Program-made: the position numbers and the translations under genes
NCBI GenBank assembly: GCA_965651935.1
Contig: CBFGTC010000006.1
Coordinates: forward strand, 1 to 64,000
Direction: 5' to 3'
From: JAFEDN01 sp965651935
Lineage (GTDB): Bacteria > Pseudomonadota > Gammaproteobacteria > Coxiellales > Coxiellaceae
DNA: 64,000 bases
Notes under the pieces: model-generated
What the model was told of the DNA's origin: nothing
Seen by the model: only the letters and a program-made list of their open reading frames with translations
Databases searched by the model: none
Shown here: positions 1-8,527 of the stretch, in pieces
How positions within the stretch are numbered: position 1 is the stretch's first letter
Layout: each line of letters opens with the position of its first letter

Positions 1-258
1 TAATATTTCTCGCTCCAGCCTCAGCCGCTTCACTTCCTTACGCAGTTGCTCTAACTCCTGCTGCTCCGGAACCACTGCCTTCTTCTCCAAGCCCAATTTG
101 GCCACACTTCCACTATGACGATAGGCCTGCACCCAGCGGCTCAAGTTAGCATGGGGAATTCCCAGACGTTTCGATACATCGCTATGCGTATAACCCTGTT
201 CTATTATCAGCTTTACCGCTTCTTGCTTAAATTCTAATGTATAGTTTCTTTTATGCAT
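1..258 (-). CDS. IS3-family transposase OrfA (partial, runs off the left edge)
   Basis: The minus-strand frame starts at ATG 258 and stays open to base 1, giving 86 residues. It begins MHKRNYTLEFKQEAVKL, continues with a helix-turn-helix (about residues 15-45, including HSDVSKRLGIPHANLSRW), then a leucine-zipper-like stretch rich in EL and RLRLE. This is the standard OrfA layout: a DNA-binding half that is normally joined to the DDE catalytic OrfB by programmed -1 frameshifting. OrfB would lie outside the window. An AGAGG Shine-Dalgarno sequence sits just upstream of the ATG. The gene belongs to the element that disrupted the neighbouring integrase. Confidence 0.8.
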   Translation of the reverse strand, partial: MHKRNYTLEFKQEAVKLIIEQGYTHSDVSKRLGIPHANLSRWVQAYRHSGSVAKLGLEKKAVVPEQQELEQLRKEVKRLRLEREIL

Positions 259-333
259 TTTCACACCTCTGTTAAGTTGATTAATTTAACTCTTTTTCTT
301 AACTTTGGTGTCTACTGTTATTAGACCACTTCA
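1..333 (-). mobile_element. End of an IS3-family insertion sequence, cut by the window edge
   Basis: The block contains a transposase OrfA on the minus strand and the non-coding end upstream of it. Read on the minus strand from position 333, the terminal sequence begins TGAAGTGGTCTAATAACAG and continues to GTAGACACC. This resembles the usual IS3-family end (TGA at the tip and a GGACACC-like segment about 25 bases in). Sequence that reads as integrase starts immediately beyond it, which fits 333/334 as the insertion junction. The other end of the element lies outside the window, so the inverted repeat and target duplication cannot be tested here. Confidence 0.7.
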
Positions 334-1162
334 ATTAACAACAGAAGGCGGGAAGGACATCCATCATAAGAAGCGACGTTTTAATTTGCATCTTGGGCCA
401 TTTTTTCAGGACTTTCCTTTATCTAAAATAAGCGGGATCGACGTTGAGTGTAATAAAAAAATGCGGTTAGAACAAAAAGCGAAGCCCGGCACGATTAATC
501 GAGAATTGGCGTTGCTATCACATTTGCTGAATAAAGCGGTAGAATGGAAGTGGGTTGAACATAAAGGTTGCCAAATTAAACGGTTGCAGGAAGGGTCGGG
601 CCGCATCATTTACCTAACTCCTGAGCAAATTAAGAGTATTCTTGAAATAGCAAAATAAGATCAATCGCCGCATATTTACCCGTTTATTGTAATTGGTTTG
701 GAGGCTTCGATGCGCCGAATGGAAATTTTATCTATTAAATTAGAGCACATTGATTTGGTTCGCCAGGTTATTTATATTCCTGTAGCGAAAGCGGGCGCGC
801 GCGAACAACCGATTACGCAACATCTGGCTGGTTTCCTGCAAAAATATATTCAATCTGCATCGCCAGACCAGGTTTGGTTATTTCCGGCAAAACGTTCTGC
901 ATTGGGACACGTGGTTAGCATTGAAAAATCTTTCCGCCGGGTAATTACTAATGCCGGATTGAATCCGAAAGAGGTGGTTTGCCATACCTTAAGACATACG
1001 GCAATTACTCATTTAGTGCAGGCAGGAATTGATTTGCCGACTGTGCAACGGATTTCCGGCCATAAAACTTTGCAGATGGTGGTGCGTTACAGCCACCAAA
1101 ATGGTGAACATATTCGCACAGCGATGAATGCGCTAGAACAGCGCTATAATTTGCCGGAATAA
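334..1162 (+). pseudogene. Tyrosine recombinase/phage integrase, 5'-truncated and interrupted by a stop
   Basis: The frame encodes a SAM-like core-binding domain up to about base 600 and then a catalytic domain. The catalytic residues are visible: Arg in SMRRMEIL (near 705), HTLRHTAITHL (HxxR, near 1000), and SGHKTLQMVVRYSH (His and Tyr, near 1060-1095). The amino-terminal part is missing because the IS3 element ends at 333. A TAA at 656-658 interrupts the same frame between the two domains. The reading frame resumes in phase after it, so this is a nonsense mutation and not a frameshift. Together the two lesions should make the enzyme inactive. It lies 17 bases upstream of the Fic gene and probably marks a decayed integrated element near the tRNA at 2782-2855. 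Confidence 0.85.
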
Positions 1163-1179
1163 TCAAGGAGAGTCTAATA

Positions 1180-1833
1180 ATGAATTTTAAGTCAGGTAGA
1201 CGCTATCAAACTGAATCAGAAGAAACTCAATTTGAACCAGATTCTCGCCAGCGGGTTTTGAAAAATTTATTAGGGATAATAAAAAAGCGTGAGATGGATA
1301 CGGTGGAATGGCAAAAATTAGAGGATACTCACAAACAGGTAGCCGCCATGTATGGAAAAAGCCATCGGTTTAATGCGGAGGATATTTGCAAGATGCATAA
1401 GATGTGGTTAGGGGATGTTTACTCATGGGCAGGGCAGTATAGGCAAGTAAATATGGAAAAAGATGGGTTTCCTTTTGCCGCTGCCCGACAAGTGCCGTTG
1501 TTAATGAAAAAATTTGAAAATGAGCAACTGAAAAAATTTACGCCATGTTGTTTTGATTCCTTAGATCAAATTGCCCATGCGCTTGCCGTTACCCACGCAG
1601 AATTTATTTTAATTCATCCTTACCGAGAAGGTAACGGTCGTCTGGGTCGCCTGCTGGTTTGGCTGATGGCTTTACAGGCAGGGCTGCCGCCATTAGATTT
1701 TGGTGGTATTGAAGGAAAAAAGAAACAAGAATATTTCGCGGCAGTGCGGACTAGTTTGGATAGAAATTATGTGGCGATGGAAAAAATCTTTACGTCTGTC
1801 ATCCGCAGAACGCTCAGAATTTACAAAAAATAA
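1180..1833 (+). CDS. Fic-domain protein (predicted AMP-transferase)
   Basis: A protein of 217 residues with a complete Fic motif at residues 146-157, HPYREGNGRLGR. It keeps the catalytic His146, the acidic residue (Glu150) and the GNGR anion-binding loop. The preceding KMWLGDVYSWAGQYR and GFPFAAARQV segments are typical of the Fic core and its target-docking flap. Fic enzymes usually transfer AMP from ATP to a hydroxyl side chain of a target. The start is ATG 1180 with AAGGAG 10 bases upstream. No inhibitory [S/T]xxxE[G/N] helix is visible in this protein. That motif occurs instead in the small convergent gene directly downstream, whose stop codon begins two bases after this one ends. It could be a toxin-antitoxin module or a host-directed effector. 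Confidence 0.88.
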   Translation: MNFKSGRRYQTESEETQFEPDSRQRVLKNLLGIIKKREMDTVEWQKLEDTHKQVAAMYGKSHRFNAEDICKMHKMWLGDVYSWAGQYRQVNMEKDGFPFAAARQVPLLMKKFENEQLKKFTPCCFDSLDQIAHALAVTHAEFILIHPYREGNGRLGRLLVWLMALQAGLPPLDFGGIEGKKKQEYFAAVRTSLDRNYVAMEKIFTSVIRRTLRIYKK

Positions 1834-1834
1834 G

Positions 1835-1999
1835 TTACTTTTTTTTGCGTACGGTGATGCGTCGTTTTGATGTAGCTGTAATTTTAATATGCACGCCTTC
1901 AATAGCGGTAGAAGTAACCACGCTGGCGTGTATCATCTTCGCCCTTAATTTTGGGTTAGCAAGATATTGGTTCGTATCTAATAAGGTTTTTTTAGTCAT
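1835..1999 (-). CDS. 54-residue candidate Fic antitoxin with an inhibitory-helix motif
   Basis: A minus-strand frame from ATG 1999 to TAA 1835 encodes 54 residues beginning MTKKTLLDTNQYLANPKLRA and ending in a basic tail. Residues 30-35 read STAIEG, a match to the [S/T]xxxE[G/N] motif whose Glu blocks ATP gamma-phosphate binding in Fic proteins. In class I Fic systems this motif sits in a separate small antitoxin, as in VbhA. The gene is convergent with the Fic gene, with one base between the two stop codons. A promoter-like pair lies just upstream at 2010-2037. The coding assignment rests on the motif, the context and the clean frame. No homologue could be checked. Confidence 0.62.
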   Translation of the reverse strand: MTKKTLLDTNQYLANPKLRAKMIHASVVTSTAIEGVHIKITATSKRRITVRKKK

Positions 2000-2009
2000 A
2001 ATTTCTGAT

Positions 2010-2037
2010 ATTATATCCTATCTTCTGGATTAAACAA
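2010..2037 (-). promoter_or_regulatory. Possible promoter of the small Fic-antitoxin gene
   Basis: On the minus strand, TTGTTT (2037-2032) and a perfect TATAAT (2015-2010) are separated by 16 bases. Transcription would start near 2003, leaving only about four bases before the ATG at 1999. The mRNA would be nearly leaderless, which agrees with the lack of a well-placed Shine-Dalgarno sequence. The box is in a very AT-rich stretch, so chance is possible. Confidence 0.35.
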
Positions 2038-2051
2038 GTTTAAAGTTTGCT

Positions 2052-2486
2052 ATGACTTTATTAACTAGTAGGGGTGCTGTGTCACAGAAAAAAAATTGGG
2101 ATTTTGCTCAAGAAGCTATGCAATATAATTGGTCAAAATACCAGCAAAGTTTAACAGATTACCCTGAAAAATGGAGTAAACTTGAAGAGCCTTTTGTTGA
2201 ACGTATATTACAGAATATTTTTTTCAACGAATATAAAGTTACTCAAATGGATACTGGCTTAGTAAGCAGTATGTATGATTTTTTGGTAGAAAAAGATAGC
2301 TACAGGATTGCAGTAGAAGTAACCCAACATACAAATAGGCGAGCGCTTGAGAGTTTAGCTTTTCTAAAAAATGAAAAATGTTTTCAAGATAATAGTCTTC
2401 ATTTTGATTGGACGCTAACGCTGCATAAGCACGCTGATATTTCTAAGGGAGGACGAAAAAAATTAGTACAACTTCTTCAAAAATGA
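2052..2486 (+). CDS. Orphan protein, probably the front part of a broken gene
   Basis: The frame encodes 144 residues of unknown function. The region around residues 70-100 (YDFLVEKDSYRIAVEVTQ) has the D...ExVxVT look of a PD-(D/E)xK nuclease fold, but this is only a resemblance. The frame ends at TGA 2484-2486 and then stays open in the same phase for 44 more codons to TAG 2619-2621, with protein-like content ending in LLLEILKKRKGE. That suggests a nonsense mutation in a longer gene. There is no clear ribosome-binding site before ATG 2052. A GTG at 2079, with AGGGG just upstream, is an alternative start. It sits in the decayed mobile region between the Fic locus and the tRNA. Confidence 0.45.
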   Translation: MTLLTSRGAVSQKKNWDFAQEAMQYNWSKYQQSLTDYPEKWSKLEEPFVERILQNIFFNEYKVTQMDTGLVSSMYDFLVEKDSYRIAVEVTQHTNRRALESLAFLKNEKCFQDNSLHFDWTLTLHKHADISKGGRKKLVQLLQK

Positions 2487-2781
2487 GAATTGTATTATTC
2501 TTCTGATGAAATTGATTCCTGTAAGTTGAATATGAATGCTTCTCTCATACCAGATAATGTTGATGTTGTGTGGATAGCTAAGCTACTCTTAGAAATTTTG
2601 AAGAAACGGAAGGGAGAATAGGATATAGATTAGCGAAGATAATGAATCAAAAAACAAACTTTACATTTGAAGCAATTACTAATGGTATTGCCTTATATTA
2701 AATTTTTGCACGATTACACCAGAATTACACAGACCATTAAATCAATCACCGTAAAATTTCGGTAAGTTGTTGATTTTATTA

Positions 2782-2855
2782 TGGGCCCACTAGGACTCGA
2801 ACCTAGGACCAAAAGATTATGAGTCTTCTGCTCTAACCAACTGAGCTATGGGCCC
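2782..2855 (-). tRNA. tRNA with anticodon CAT (probably tRNA-Met, elongator)
   Basis: On the minus strand a full cloverleaf can be drawn. The acceptor stem is GGGCCCA pairing with TGGGCCC, the D-arm is TAGCTCAGTTGGTTAGAGC, the anticodon loop is CTCATAA, the T-arm is CTAGG-TTCGAGT-CCTAG, and the discriminator is A. The length is 74 bases without CCA. The bases after the discriminator are TAA, so the 3' CCA is not encoded. A CAT anticodon can belong to elongator Met or to Ile2 (lysidine-modified). The overall body resembles elongator tRNA-Met. Its 3' end faces the integrase remnant, which is the usual geometry for an element integrated at a tRNA. Confidence 0.93.
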
Positions 2856-2897
2856 CAAAACAAAAAGATTATCACACAAAAATAAAGTGTTTTTCAA

Positions 2898-3467
2898 TCA
2901 ATGACTGACTAAAATTTCATAATCAGTTAGAGGGATTTCACGCCCACCATAACCGATGCGACATACACCTGCAACGACTTTACCGGGATGGACACCGTGG
3001 AAATCATAACGGGCACGACAAATATATATATTTTGGCCTCGTTCAAAACCACCAGGGATTGCATTACGTGGGATGCCCCGACGCCCCGGCATACGCCATT
3101 CTAAACCTTGGCCTACTAACAATCGGTAATTGTCACGCGGAATTTCAGCGCCGCCGTAAGTGATATTGCAGCGTCCTCCCACTAATTTACCCGGAAATAT
3201 TCCGTCTCTATAAGGCGCTTGGCAAATATATAAAATGAGGTCACGTTCACGGCCACCCATTACGGCTCTGGGAGGAATTTGACCCGGAGCGACTCGTATC
3301 CAGGAATAACGCTCGGAAACAGGAGGGGGCATGACTTCGTATTGCTTTTCATTTGGTGGGGGTGGGTTCCCAATATTGACTTTGATTATCGTTTTGGCTG
3401 ATGCAGCACAGGCATAAGCAATCAAACCCGTTCCAACAAATCCATTAATCAGTTTTGTTTTAAGCAT
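2898..3467 (-). CDS. Secreted DM9/DUF3421-repeat protein
   Basis: With the ATG at 3467 the product is 189 residues and begins [20 protein letters not shown], followed by ASA and then Lys, a typical signal peptide with an AxA cleavage site. The mature part contains two similar units with the pattern W-R-x(5)-IP-x-A-x-x-GG, then IYICRARY, GxxPGKxVxGxCxIxYGGxEI and YxxLV. This is the DM9/DUF3421 pattern known mainly from insect and other animal proteins (natterin-like, carbohydrate-binding) and from scattered bacteria. The start is chosen because GAGG lies six bases upstream, whereas the alternative GTG at 3479 has none. The start overlaps the rpoD stop by eight bases, so it is probably the last gene of that operon. 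A role in host or surface carbohydrate binding is inference. Confidence 0.8.
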   Translation of the reverse strand: MLKTKLINGFVGTGLIAYACAASAKTIIKVNIGNPPPPNEKQYEVMPPPVSERYSWIRVAPGQIPPRAVMGGRERDLILYICQAPYRDGIFPGKLVGGRCNITYGGAEIPRDNYRLLVGQGLEWRMPGRRGIPRNAIPGGFERGQNIYICRARYDFHGVHPGKVVAGVCRIGYGGREIPLTDYEILVSH

Positions 3468-5277
3468 TGTCTTCCTCACTTTCTAAAAAACTATGTAATT
3501 TTTCAGCTCTATTGGGATGACGTAATTTGCGTAAAGCTTTGGCTTCAATTTGACGAATACGTTCGCGAGTCACATCAAATTGTTTACCTACTTCTTCTAG
3601 AGTGTGGTCAGTATTCATCTCAATACCAAAACGCATACGCAACACTTTTGCTTCTCTTGGCGTTAAAGTCGCTAAAATTTCTTGTACCGCCTCAGCTAAG
3701 CCGGATGAGGTAGCGAAATCAATAGGCGATTCCATGGTAGTGTCTTCAATAAAATCCCCTAAATTGGAATCTTCGTCTTCACCAATGGGTGTTTCCATAG
3801 AGATGGGTTCTTTGGCTATTTTTAATACCTTGCGGACTTTGTCCTCGGACATATCCATTTTTTTTGCCAATTCTTCCGGAGTGGGTTCAAAACCAGTTTC
3901 TTGCAATAACTGCCGACTGATGCGATTCAATTTATTAATAGTTTCAATCATGTGCACCGGTATGCGGATAGTCCGGGCTTGGTCGGCAATAGATCGAGTA
4001 ATGGCTTGGCGGATCCACCAGGTGGCGTAAGTGGAAAACTTATAACCGCGGCGATATTCGAATTTATCTACTGCTTTCATGAGTCCCACGTTGCCTTCTT
4101 GTATTAAATCCAGAAATTGTAAACCCCGATTAGTGTATTTTTTAGCAATGGAAATTACCAAACGTAGATTGGCTTCGATCATTTCCCTTTTGGCGCGCCG
4201 GGATTTGGCTTCGCCTATCGCTAAGCGCCGGTTAATATCTTTAATTTCTGTCACGGTTAGATGACTGCTTTCTTCCAGCTCTAAAAGAAGTTGCTGAGAA
4301 CGTTTCACGTCTTTAGCGACTTCGTTCAACATGTCTGCTTGAGCTGGATTTTCTTTTTTATAAATTTTGAGCCAGTCTAAATTAGTTTCATTGCCGGGGA
4401 AGGAGCGGATAAAATTTTTGCGCGGAGTAGCGGCCTTGTCCACACAAAATTTCATAATAATTCGTTCTTGAGCGCGGACTTTTTCAAGTAATTTGCGTAA
4501 ACGGTTGATTTGACGATTAAACTGTTTAACGGATAATTTGCAGAGAGAAAAATAATCTACCAAGGCTTTTTGATGTTTAAGCGTTTGCGCATGTTTAATA
4601 CCGTGCTTTTCAATGGATTGGATGTAGACTTGGTATAATTCTTCCAGACCGCTCATGTAACGGGCCGCTTCTGCGGGATCAGGGCCTCCTTCACCAAACT
4701 CGTCACTGCCTTCTTCGCTACTGCTTTCCAGATTTTGTAATTCTTGAGGGATCTCTTCCTCACTGCCACCAGGCACTTCTTCCCCTTCTACATGATAAAA
4801 ACCGTTAACTAAATCACTGAGTCGACCGTGTTCTGAAGTGATACGCCGGTATTCTTCCAAAACCGATGCAATAATTTTAGGATAAACGGCTATGGCGCTT
4901 AATACCTGGCGAGTGCCTTCTTCTATCCGCTTGGCAATGTTGATTTCGCCTTCGCGGGTCAGAAGTTCTACTTTGCCCATTTCGCGCATGTAAAGCCTGA
5001 CTGGATCAGTAGTTCGGCTCTCGGTGATCAATACATCAATCGCTTCGCTACTCAGATCTTCAGTGCTAGTCTCTTCGCTGAGCAAGAGTTGGTCGTTATC
5101 CGGGGTGGCATGGTATACTTTGATGCCTAATTCATCTAAGCGCTCGACAATGGCGTCCATTTGTTCGTCAAGGTATTCACTAGGCAACAAATTAACCAAG
5201 TCTTCCTGGAGCAAATAACCTTTAGATTGCGCCTCCTCTAATAGAGCGCTAAAAATTTCTTTTTTTTCATCTGCCAT
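3460..5277 (-). CDS. rpoD: RNA polymerase primary sigma factor RpoD (sigma-70)
   Basis: A protein of 605 residues with all sigma-70 regions in order. Region 1.1 is at the amino end, region 1.2 is [14 protein letters not shown] near residue 90, and an acidic non-conserved region lies around 165-205. Region 2 contains [19 protein letters not shown] and [12 protein letters not shown] (about 365-425), region 3 begins after [14 protein letters not shown], and region 4 contains [17 protein letters not shown] near residue 570. It directs core RNA polymerase to housekeeping promoters. It follows dnaG in the same direction after a 213-base gap (5278-5490) that may hold its own promoter. GAGAAG lies upstream of the ATG. 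Length and motifs are normal for the family. Confidence 0.98.
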   Translation of the reverse strand: MADEKKEIFSALLEEAQSKGYLLQEDLVNLLPSEYLDEQMDAIVERLDELGIKVYHATPDNDQLLLSEETSTEDLSSEAIDVLITESRTTDPVRLYMREMGKVELLTREGEINIAKRIEEGTRQVLSAIAVYPKIIASVLEEYRRITSEHGRLSDLVNGFYHVEGEEVPGGSEEEIPQELQNLESSSEEGSDEFGEGGPDPAEAARYMSGLEELYQVYIQSIEKHGIKHAQTLKHQKALVDYFSLCKLSVKQFNRQINRLRKLLEKVRAQERIIMKFCVDKAATPRKNFIRSFPGNETNLDWLKIYKKENPAQADMLNEVAKDVKRSQQLLLELEESSHLTVTEIKDINRRLAIGEAKSRRAKREMIEANLRLVISIAKKYTNRGLQFLDLIQEGNVGLMKAVDKFEYRRGYKFSTYATWWIRQAITRSIADQARTIRIPVHMIETINKLNRISRQLLQETGFEPTPEELAKKMDMSEDKVRKVLKIAKEPISMETPIGEDEDSNLGDFIEDTTMESPIDFATSSGLAEAVQEILATLTPREAKVLRMRFGIEMNTDHTLEEVGKQFDVTRERIRQIEAKALRKLRHPNRAEKLHSFLESEEDNA

Positions 5278-5490
5278 CGCTACTTCTCTATGATATACAA
5301 GAGGGCGGACATGTTAGCATGAGTTTGTCCGATAATCTAGATGCGGTGTGGTTGAACACACTTCACTGCATCTTCCAAATCATAGCGATGGGTTGGCCGA
5401 AGCATAAAGAATTCAAGCTTCGCCCAGAAACCCGTGCTCGGGTTAAAGGAGTCAGTGAAACATGCCATACCTGCCTTGTGGTAGTCTCAC

Positions 5491-7278
5491 TCAGCGTTCA
5501 CAAGCATCCTTCTTAAGTTTAGACAATAAAAGTTGTAATTTCCGCTTTTCTTCTAAATTTAATTGAGATTTTTTAGCTTTGTCGACCATGTTTTGAACTT
5601 CTTCTTCCACTTTTTGTTTTTTGAGAACATATAAAGCGCCTTTAATCTCAGCATAGGCTTCTTCAGCTGAAATCGGTAAAGATTGAGACGCTAAATCGGT
5701 TAGCAGTTGATGGTGTTTTTCATCTTCTATATGACTTAAAAGTAATCCCAAATTGATGGTGGGGTAGTCTTTTAAAATATGGCCGATTTGTTTTAACAAT
5801 AAGTCTGCTGCGGTCTCTTCCGGCCATTCCATAATGCATTGCCATATTGAATCAGAGAAATTATGGCCATGATTTTGTAAAAGAGCCCGGATGACCCTTA
5901 ATGGCGGAGACATGACGGCGACTTTCTTTCTCTTTTTAGACAGGCTAGACACAGGAAGCTTTTTTTCATATCCGTCAATATGTTCGGTCGTAGTAGCGGA
6001 GGGAGATGGCATGAGTTCATGAAGTTTTTCCGTACTCAAATCTAATTCTTTGGCCAATTGTTCGTACATTAATTGTCTAAATAAACCGTGCGGCATGGTG
6101 TTGAGATAATTCATGGCTTGTTGCCCCAGTTGAGCCTTGTCTGCTGGTGTGGTTAATGGATTTTGACTTTTCAGCTCATTAAAAAATACCTGCGAAAGTG
6201 GCTGTGATTGTTCTAAAAGAGTTAAGAAGTTTTTGGCTCCAATTTTTTTGATTAGACTGTCTGGGTCTTCTTTTTCAGGTAAAAATAAAAAACGGATATG
6301 GATGCCTTCACGCAGTAATGGTAAAGTTAGGGTTAAGGCTTTCCAGGCCGCCTTGCGCCCGGCGCCATCGCCATCAAAACAAAAAATTAAATGATTGACG
6401 TAACGTAGGCATTTTTGAATTTGCATGGAAGTAATCGCCGTTCCCAAAGTTGCGACCGCTTGGGTTATACCATGTTGGTGTAAAGCGAGCACGTCCATAT
6501 ATCCTTCTACAATCAATAATTGCGAAAGAGGGCCGGCTTGGCGGGCTTCGTACAGGCCATATAATTCATGGCCTTTGTGAAATATTGGGGTTTCGGGTGA
6601 GTTTAAATATTTAGGCTGGATCTGAGTTATAGTCCTGCCTCCAAAAGCGATTATCTTGCCTTGCGAATTACGGATGGGAAACATGATGCGTTCGCGAAAG
6701 CGATCATAGGGGCGCTCCGAATCGGTGCGGATGACCATACCGGATTCAATCAAAGCTTGGTTTTTTTCCTGATCATCGTTCAATTTTTCAGATAAACTAT
6801 ATCGATTAGCAGAAGCATAGCCGAGTGCAAATTTTTTAGCAGTGGCGCCGCTGACTCCTCGCGACTGTAAGTAATGGACTGCATTGGGGTTTTGCCGTAA
6901 ATTTAAACAATAGTATTGCATGGCTGAATCTAAAATTTGATACAAAATAGGATAATGTTGAGTGTTATCTGCATTGGTATCAGCAGGTAATTCCAATCCG
7001 GCTCTGGAGGCCAAATAGGCGACAGCTTCCCTAAAAGTCATGCGATCAAAGGCGATTAAAAAGCCGATAGCATTGCCGCCTGCGCTACAGCCAAAGCAAT
7101 AATAAAATTGTTTACTATGACTGACATTAAAGGACGGAGTCTTTTCTTCATGGAAAGGGCAGCGTGCTATATGTTTGTCGCCGCGTTGCGTTAATTGCAC
7201 GCGACTGCGGATAATTTCGACAATGTCATTTCGGGCTAGCACTTCTTGTATAAAATTCTGTGGGATTCTGTTTTTCAT
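5491..7278 (-). CDS. dnaG: DNA primase DnaG
   Basis: A 595-residue protein with the amino-terminal CHC2 zinc ribbon (C40-P-F-H43 ... C61-F-G-C64), the primase catalytic core and a TOPRIM domain near residue 255 (LLIVEGYMDVLALHQHG and FDGDGAGRKAA). A variable carboxy-terminal helicase-binding region follows, with a lysine-rich end. It makes RNA primers at the replication fork. It is the third gene of the rpsU-yqeY-dnaG-rpoD cluster. The 97 bases between it and yqeY contain no gene. Confidence 0.98.
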   Translation of the reverse strand: MKNRIPQNFIQEVLARNDIVEIIRSRVQLTQRGDKHIARCPFHEEKTPSFNVSHSKQFYYCFGCSAGGNAIGFLIAFDRMTFREAVAYLASRAGLELPADTNADNTQHYPILYQILDSAMQYYCLNLRQNPNAVHYLQSRGVSGATAKKFALGYASANRYSLSEKLNDDQEKNQALIESGMVIRTDSERPYDRFRERIMFPIRNSQGKIIAFGGRTITQIQPKYLNSPETPIFHKGHELYGLYEARQAGPLSQLLIVEGYMDVLALHQHGITQAVATLGTAITSMQIQKCLRYVNHLIFCFDGDGAGRKAAWKALTLTLPLLREGIHIRFLFLPEKEDPDSLIKKIGAKNFLTLLEQSQPLSQVFFNELKSQNPLTTPADKAQLGQQAMNYLNTMPHGLFRQLMYEQLAKELDLSTEKLHELMPSPSATTTEHIDGYEKKLPVSSLSKKRKKVAVMSPPLRVIRALLQNHGHNFSDSIWQCIMEWPEETAADLLLKQIGHILKDYPTINLGLLLSHIEDEKHHQLLTDLASQSLPISAEEAYAEIKGALYVLKKQKVEEEVQNMVDKAKKSQLNLEEKRKLQLLLSKLKKDACER

Positions 7279-7375
7279 GAGTATCGCTATATATTTGCTC
7301 TCCCTTTCCAGAATTGACTATCCTTATGGTACGCAAACTGAATCATGCTCGCGCCGTCGAGTGAGGATTTAAATG

Positions 7376-7819
7376 CTATTTTAATAAATCTTTGACTTTT
7401 GCGCTGACTTTGACGATGTCGGCTCTCCCCGCCAGTTCCATCTTGAGGAGGGCGATGACTTTTCCCATGTCCTGAACCGATCTGGCTTTAGTATTTTCAA
7501 TGGCTTTTTGGATAGCAATGTCTATTTCTGCTTCGCTCATTTGTTGCGGCAGATAACTGGACAAAATTTCAATTTCTTTTTGTTCTTTAGCCACTAAATC
7601 AAATCTGTTACTCACCTGGAATTGCGCACTAGCATCTAAGCGCTGTTTAATCATTTTGTTAATGATATTGATGATATCAAGATCGGATAATTCCACGCGC
7701 TCATCGACTTCGCGTTGTTTCATTGCCGCGAGCAACAAGCGTATGGTGCCTAAACGCTCGCTGTCCTTAGCGCGCATGGCGTTTTTCATATCTTCTGTAA
7801 TTCGTGCTTTGAGTGACAT
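7376..7819 (-). CDS. yqeY: GatB/YqeY-domain protein
   Basis: A protein of 147 residues matching the YqeY family throughout, with MKNAMRAKDSERLGTIRLLLAA near the start and DMGKVIALLKMELAGRADIVKVSAKVK at the end. The fold is shared with the tail of GatB, the tRNA amidotransferase subunit, but the cellular role of free YqeY proteins is not settled. It sits three bases after rpsU and is co-directional with dnaG. This position is common in gammaproteobacteria related to Legionella and Coxiella. Confidence 0.93.
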   Translation of the reverse strand: MSLKARITEDMKNAMRAKDSERLGTIRLLLAAMKQREVDERVELSDLDIINIINKMIKQRLDASAQFQVSNRFDLVAKEQKEIEILSSYLPQQMSEAEIDIAIQKAIENTKARSVQDMGKVIALLKMELAGRADIVKVSAKVKDLLK

Positions 7820-7822
7820 AGA

Positions 7823-8047
7823 TTAATATCGGGTGCGTTCACGCTCGAGTATTTCTTGTTCCTTCAGTAATTTTTTTTGATAACGTTTAATAGCCGCTGC
7901 TTTCTTGCGTTTACGTTTGGTAGTGGGTTTTTCATAATTTTCGATTTGACGTAATTTGCTCATAATACCGGCTTTTTCACAAGCTCGTTTGAAGCGACGC
8001 ATGGCTAATTCAAAATAACTTCTTTCGTTGATCTCAACAGTGGGCAT
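7823..8047 (-). CDS. rpsU: 30S ribosomal protein S21
   Basis: A small basic protein of 74 residues beginning [27 protein letters not shown], which is characteristic of bS21, with a carboxy tail rich in Lys and Arg. S21 sits near the anti-Shine-Dalgarno end of 16S rRNA and helps initiation. It is the first gene of the rpsU-yqeY-dnaG-rpoD operon. An AGG-rich segment (GAGGTTTTTAATTT) precedes the ATG. Confidence 0.97.
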   Translation of the reverse strand: MPTVEINERSYFELAMRRFKRACEKAGIMSKLRQIENYEKPTTKRKRKKAAAIKRYQKKLLKEQEILERERTRY

Positions 8048-8089
8048 AAATTAAAAACCTCATTTGTACTAAATTCTGGGACAAATTGG

Positions 8090-8527
8090 CTATGATAGTG
8101 GTTTTTTTTCGTTGTTGCAAGCGTCTGCTCCTATTGCAACAGACGCTCCTTTACGGCGCATCTGTGTTTGTTTTACCGCACCTTGAAGTAATGGCTTGAA
8201 TTTTCTAACTAAATTTAACCAGTAACGAGCATGGTTGCGCATGGATTTTTTGACTAGCTTGTGTTCGGCTAAATATTCAGCCATCTCGCTGCCGCAAATA
8301 ATAAAATCGCAAAAAAATTGATATTCTTCTTGTGACAAACTATAAGCGTACAAATGAGAAATTTCGAAACTCAAGTTGACTATCATTTGAGCTGAAGTAA
8401 TGGCTTGGTGTAAGCGCCAATGCGTACAATGATTTTGATTTTTTTGAAATTTTTTTAATAACCGGGTCAATTGTAAACTATGGCTGTGCAGTTTTTCAAC
8501 CTGCGCTGATAATCCTATCATAAACAA
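8090..8527 (-). CDS. Unknown 145-residue protein upstream of rpsU
   Basis: I do not recognise this protein. It is predicted to be mainly helical, with a basic middle (LVKKSMRNHARYWLNLVRKFKPLL) and several His and Cys residues but no clear metal motif, signal peptide or membrane span. It is co-directional with rpsU and ends 42 bases before it, so the two may be co-transcribed. No promoter could be assigned with confidence in the 130 bases upstream. Confidence 0.55.
   Translation of the reverse strand: MFMIGLSAQVEKLHSHSLQLTRLLKKFQKNQNHCTHWRLHQAITSAQMIVNLSFEISHLYAYSLSQEEYQFFCDFIICGSEMAEYLAEHKLVKKSMRNHARYWLNLVRKFKPLLQGAVKQTQMRRKGASVAIGADACNNEKKPLS

Noticed and set aside
656..658. Programmed readthrough of TAA in the integrase
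   Set aside because: The gene has also lost its amino end to an IS element, so decay is the simpler explanation.
1845..2033. A hydrophobic + frame of 62 residues downstream of the Fic gene
   Set aside because: The opposite strand carries the inhibitory-motif gene with promoter-like boxes, which explains the region better.
5429..5444. Hairpin AACCCG-TGCT-CGGGTT between dnaG and rpoD as a terminator
   Set aside because: The stem is only six base pairs and no T-run follows on either strand.
5319..5516. A 65-residue + frame in the dnaG-rpoD gap
   Set aside because: No ribosome-binding site, no recognisable features, and it overlaps the dnaG end on the other strand.
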